From: Cannabis sativa | Taxonomy: Eukaryota; Streptophyta; Magnoliopsida; Rosales; Cannabaceae | DNA: 64,000 nucleotides | Reading direction: 5' to 3' | Assembly (NCBI RefSeq): GCF_029168945.1 | Contig: NC_083606.1 | Location: forward strand, 16,146,041-16,210,040 | Part shown: positions 59,204 to 64,000 of the stretch, piece by piece | How the letters are laid out: each line of letters starts with the position of its first letter | How positions within the stretch are numbered: the stretch's first letter is position 1 | The notes under the pieces: model-generated | The model's database searches: none | What the model was told of the DNA's origin: nothing | Seen by the model: the letters and a program-made list of their open reading frames with translations, nothing else | Made by a program: the position numbers and the translations under genes

Positions 59204-62200
59204 AACTCCCACTTGCACTAATATAAAACAAAATGTGCATTTCAAATAATCTCAACACCTTGATATACAAATCAAGTGTAGTAGTAGTATACTCCTCGTA
59301 ATAGGATCTGACAGGTTGAATTAAACACAACCTCTTCTCCACCATTACTCTTCCTTAATCACAAAATTCTTGATATTGTTAAATTCCTCTCTATATGTCT
59401 ACTCTCTTGGGATACTGGATTCTATACTTTTGGCAACTACTTTTGGTTAATCAGGAAATAACACTATTAGTTAAGACAAGTTGGAACGGTGCCACAAATG
59501 TATAGAACTTTCCTTAGACTGAATAAGTACCTTTCCTGCAACTTTAACATTCAGTCTTTCTCTGGTAGACCTAGAGACTTAAGATAGGTTTTTACACTTC
59601 TCCAAAATCACTACTCCACCCCCAGAGTAATCACCATCTTATCAGCAGACTTTCTAGCACAAAGGCAAGTCTCGAAATCTGATGTGGTGTAGTCTAAGAG
59701 TTTTAAACACACCCTTATCGACTAACATATAGTTCCTCTTCTTAATCTTAAGATTTACTTGATTGTCTTCCAATATTCCTCTCTTGGATTAATTTGATAC
59801 CTCCTCATTACTCCCACTCAACAGCAGGTGTCTGATCTAACGCATACTAAAGCATATCGAGACCTCTCACTGTTGATTTAATAAATTCTTTCATGGCTTT
59901 ATCTTTTCTGGAATAGTTGAGACTTTTCCTTAGATAAATAAAATCTATGCATAGAAGTCGAGAGGCTTCTATAGATTTCCATTAGAAAAGAAAATGCTTC
60001 ATAATCTTACTAAAGTAAGTTACTTGCATTAGAGTAAGTAATTACCAGGTATACCATGAGCCATAGGTTTAGATAAACTCAAACCTATAATACTAGGAAC
60101 AGGAAGTTTTGTTAAGTCCATTGAATAGACTTATTAACGAAAATTTCCTTTTATGTCCTTGTAATAGAAAACTTTAGGTTACTCCATGTGAATGGATCAA
60201 ACCATAGTTCTATTGGCTTTTCTTCTTAGTTTCTTATCTTGACAATCTATTACTTGTTTAAACTCACAATGGATTTTAATCACTAGTGTCTTCCAAGTCA
60301 TAAGAAGAGTGAGTTCCTTGAAACCCTCGCCCTACGACAAGGTACCGTGAATTATGTCAAAAAAAACTAAATGGTATTGACCTCTTTGGTTGTGTCAAGA
60401 CAACAAAGGCAGTGGGATCATCTTGTAAAGAATAAGATGATAGAATACTTTTGGAATCAAAGAAAAATTATCTCCTTTATTTGCTACTTTATTTTCAGAC
60501 TTAGTCATTTTCTTAGAAAATTAGTATTTGTTTAAACAAACACTTTCTTATCTATTGTCTATGGGATGTTCCACCCCTAATCACTTAGAATAGCTAACAA
60601 ACATGCAAACCAAGGTTAACAGTTCTAGCTTTTCTTAAGATTTCGATTAGGTCATCCATGAATCTAGTAATGATTTACATTAAGTATACAACCATTGCAT
60701 TATTCTGAAATTGTATTACCATAGAAGGATTTAGGCAACGACTAGTAACTAATCATCAATATGCAAATCGAATTTCGGGGGAGGTAAGTATGGATATAAT
60801 TCAAAATCAATTTAATGATCTTTGAACTGCATATCTACTAACTATTTCTCCACCCCTATCAGTTCGCAAGATCTTTAACCACTTACATTAATGGTTTTTT
60901 CACCATTGCTAGAAATTCATGAAATTTTTCAAACATTTCAAATTTCTTTTGCTTAAGGTAAAATCTAGAGTGATCGTTTTAAGAATACAGCGAAAACTCA
61001 TATCCACCCCTGAATGTACATCCATCTGCTAATGAGATGAACTACTTTCAGTGGATATAGGCATATTAACTCTTTGCAGAGAATGACCTTGTCAAAACCA
61101 CTATGAACAAGATACAAATGCCATAGATTTATAAAATATGGTTGTGTCTTTTGATGACTCAGGTTTAGTTACATTAAAGAGTTCTTAGAATAGTGCAAGT
61201 GGATCCTGGTCACAGAATACTAAACTCATATTCATACAGTTTGAATCCATTGATAGAAAATGGTTATTAAACACTTGTGAAAGTGTAACTGTATAATGAG
61301 TAATTCTTTCTTGGACCACCACTACTAATTTAACTCTAAGTCTGATTTGTCCATAAAAGTAGGAGATTTCTAAGATTGAAGATTTATATCATTTTGGGAT
61401 AGAATTTCTGGAATATAATCATATGCATCATTTAATTTCTTAAGAGAAAATATAGAATGACATGAAATTATTTATAGACCATTCATCCAATGATATGTTA
61501 TTGAGCTAATTCGAAATGAATAAGCTAAGAGGAATTAGGATAATTTCGTTTTTAAATAAGAATCCAACGATGCTTCGATTAGCGAGAGTCAAAGTAATCT
61601 TATTTATACAATCTTCTTGTTTCATATTGTAAATACTAGCCTAAGGTGTAATCAATTGATGAACAGCTAGATGTTGCATTTACAATATTTATCTTTCGAG
61701 ATCTAACACTATTATGTTTGTCTAATGTTGACAATCCATTAGGGATTTGTCCCATTAGAAAAACAAACCAAGTTAGACCAACAATGAAGATTCGAAATTA
61801 AACTACAATTTAATAACAGAAAATAACATGGTTCAATATAAATTCATACACAATTCAGAAATTATTAAACACATAGCAAGTAGGAATGACAAGTGAAAAT
61901 ACTAAAACATAGAATCCTAAATAATTTCCAAGGTCTTCAACAAACTGATATCAGTGTCCCGTTTAGGCGAGAGTCAGTGATACCATCCATTGAATAGAGT
62001 TGTCAGCTCATCTAAAATGATAAACATTCTAGCAACCTTTTATTCGATCAAGATTGGAATCCAGCGTTGTCCCGTTTAGGCGAGAGTCAAGGCTATTCTA
62101 TCTTATGAGCTTCCACCATTGTTTCATACTCTTGCGAGTCTTATACAGTCGCCACCATTAGGGTGATTAATACTGTATAAAAAACTTACAAGAATACTTA

Positions 62201-62330
62201 TCTTTCGAGATTAAACGGTGCTAACTTGCTAGTGAAAGTTCATCCATTAGGGAGGATCACTCACTAAAAGAATAGCTATGTAAAACCAACAATGGAGATC
62301 GAATATCCTAATAATAAAGCTCATTATTTA
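59204..62330 (-). pseudogene. COPIA-Lc pol relics, decayed
   Basis: This is the reverse-complement counterpart of copy b 52200-55386. It retains the 576-bp segment that copy a has lost, but has lost about 100 bp near 61282. No open frame above 60 codons. The two 113-bp spaced conserved motifs are at 61955 and 62068. Confidence 0.75.
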
Positions 62331-63969
62331 AAGTGTATTTTCTTCTAATATTTATTTTATTCAATTTATTTTAAATATATATATTTAATTAAAATTTCCA
62401 ATTTAGAATAAAAATTCTAAATATAAATTTTAAATTTAATATTTATAAATTATACTTAGATGGATATGAAAATAACGTGAATTATTTCCATCTTAGTAAT
62501 AATTTCCAATAAATATTTAGAAAAATATTCAATTTAAGTTGTTTCAAAATTAATTTAAATTAACTTACAACTCAAATTTAATTTTCTATAAATATATATT
62601 GCATTTCAAAAAATAAAGTATATAACAATACTACTTTCGAAAAATGCTTTTAAAAATAAAATAAAAATAAATCCTGAAAAGTTATTCTAATTTTATGTTG
62701 GCCCAAAATTAATTAATAAAATTAATTTACAACAAAAAATATAATTTTCCTTATTTAATTAAATATTAAAGAAAAATTTCAAATATTTAAGTATCATGAT
62801 TAAGAATCAACTTCAATATTAATTTTCTATTTAATTAAATATCACTAGAAAAATACTTCAAGCAAAACAGATAATAACTATCTAGACTTTCATTGACCAA
62901 TTAATTCAATTTCTAATAATAGTATATTTTAGTTCATTTATTTTAATTAATCATTAAATGAAAAAAAGCATTGATTTAAGTTAGTCCAACATTAAAATAA
63001 ATAATTTTCGACTTTAATCTATTTTTCAAATAAAATTTGAAATTTCTGCATTAAAGAAATGCAATTTTGAAATTGTGGGAAAAAGATTAATAAAATAAAA
63101 TAAAATATATTTTGAAAATTATTCAGATTTAAGTTATTCTGAAATAAGATTCTAAACTTAACATAATTTTCAACTTTAATTAAATAACATGAAAATGACA
63201 ATATTTAAGTATCATGATGAAAATCAACTTAGATATTGAAATTTTCTATTTAATTAAATGTATTAAATTCAAGAAATAAATAATTAAGTATAGAGGAAAC
63301 TTAATTATTAATTCTACTTTAATACTAGGAAAATATACTAAACTTAGATTGTACCAAAACTAATTATTAAACAATTAATTTCACAATTAATGATATTTTC
63401 CTAATTAATATTAGAAATAATAACTAGAATAGAAATAACTATCTAGAATATATATCATTAACTAAGTGTTTTTCTAAAATTAACTTTAAAATATTAAATG
63501 AAAAAATAAATTTCATATATTTTAAAAGTTAATTATGTTGCTAATTCAATTTTAATTAGGTTAGACTAATATAATTAACCTAATACAATTATTTAAATAA
63601 GGCAAATGGACCTTCACAATTGGGGTAGTTCATGTGAGGGAGAGCTGGGTTCAGTATGTCGTACCCACTTCTATTGGCCCCCAACTCTCACACAAAGCCC
63701 GAAAGAGAGGAATTTAACCTTTAAATAAACAATTGTTATTCATTGAATAAGCCCAAATCTAATTTGGGCCTAAATAAAATTACTTATGTCAAATTTTATT
63801 TTAGCAACCTAGTCCATTTACTTAGTAAAACTTAAATGGGCTTTCTATATGCATCTTAGCCCAATAGCAAACATATAGGCTCACACAGGTAAAATGATTT
63901 GGATGCGCCCTATCATCTTACTAGGTTTACACAGATGAAAGAAGTACAAAATTTAATTGTTACAAATTA
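62331..63969 (-). other. COPIA-Lc leader, AT-rich non-coding
   Basis: Equivalent to the leaders of copies a and b, with no gene. The tandem hairpin units present in a and b are missing near 63480-63540. It is interrupted by GYP-2 at 63970 before the primer site is reached. Confidence 0.65.
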
Positions 63970-64000
63970 TGTAAAGACCACTTAGTTTAATTTGGAAATT
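63970..64000 (+). mobile_element. GYP-2: start of a second GYP-1-family LTR
   Basis: The last 31 bases, starting TGTAAAGACCACTTAGTTTA, match the first 31 bases of the GYP-1 5' LTR (15427 onward) with two differences. A further gypsy element, inserted into COPIA-Lc, therefore begins here and continues outside the window. Confidence 0.85.

Larger units (their letters stand above)
46290..64000 (-). mobile_element. COPIA-Lc: third COPIA-L copy, minus, runs out of window
   Basis: Its 3' LTR (minus orientation) is 46290-47054 plus 58105-59203, split by the Harbinger element. The purine tract aactcccacttgcac follows at 59204, and the interior runs to 63969, where GYP-2 begins. The 5-bp sequence before the LTR is ttcat (46285-46289); the matching duplication is outside the window. 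Confidence 0.88.

Overview
This window looks like repeat-rich plant nuclear DNA, most likely from a eudicot. The grounds are plant-type L1 LINEs (DUF4283/zinc-knuckle ORF1, endonuclease-RT ORF2), Ty1-copia and Ty3-gypsy LTR elements primed by tRNA-Met-like sites, RICESLEEPER-like and TTF-type hAT transposases, a PIF/Harbinger remnant and a Mutator-type MITE. The exact species cannot be read from the sequence; a Rosales/Cannabaceae-like genome is only an impression. I see no host protein gene, rRNA, tRNA gene or CRISPR array: essentially all 64 kb is nested transposable elements.

Left part (1-7529): a decayed hAT transposase gene on the minus strand (hAT-1, about 700-6960) is split by a 5'-truncated L1 (L1-A, 2118-6335, minus) flanked by a perfect 17-bp target duplication.

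Middle part (7530-42951): a short-LTR Ty1-copia element (COPIA-S, LTRs 7535-7784 and 42694-42946, TSD aaaat) is the outer shell. It is invaded by a second L1 (L1-B, 7797-13670, plus) exactly at its primer-binding site, and by a Ty3-gypsy element (GYP-1, 15427-39686, plus). GYP-1 is interrupted between protease and reverse transcriptase by a large Ty1-copia (COPIA-La, 19897-34593, minus). COPIA-La is in turn interrupted by a young non-autonomous LTR element (LARD, 24441-30293, plus, TSD gtatg).

Right part (42952-64000): a 375-bp fold-back MITE with a 9-bp TSD is followed by a second hAT element (hAT-2, from 43376, plus). hAT-2 is broken inside its dimerisation domain by another COPIA-L copy (COPIA-Lc, 46290 to beyond the window, minus). 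The LTR of COPIA-Lc received a PIF/Harbinger deletion derivative (47055-58101), which received a third COPIA-L copy (COPIA-Lb, 47116-57272, plus). At 63970 the LTR of a second GYP-1-family element begins.

All coding capacity is broken by stops or frameshifts. L1-A (one in-frame stop in ORF2) and the gypsy pol (stops only, no frameshift) are the least damaged. Target-site duplications fix the relative order of insertions. The most unusual signal is in the non-coding interior of COPIA-S (13689-15426 and 39692-42000): a dense chain of short hairpins, many with a similar 8-nt loop of the type CCTGAAGT. The LARD interior also carries tandem arrays whose units each contain small palindromes. These two structured regions are the best candidates for something not yet described.
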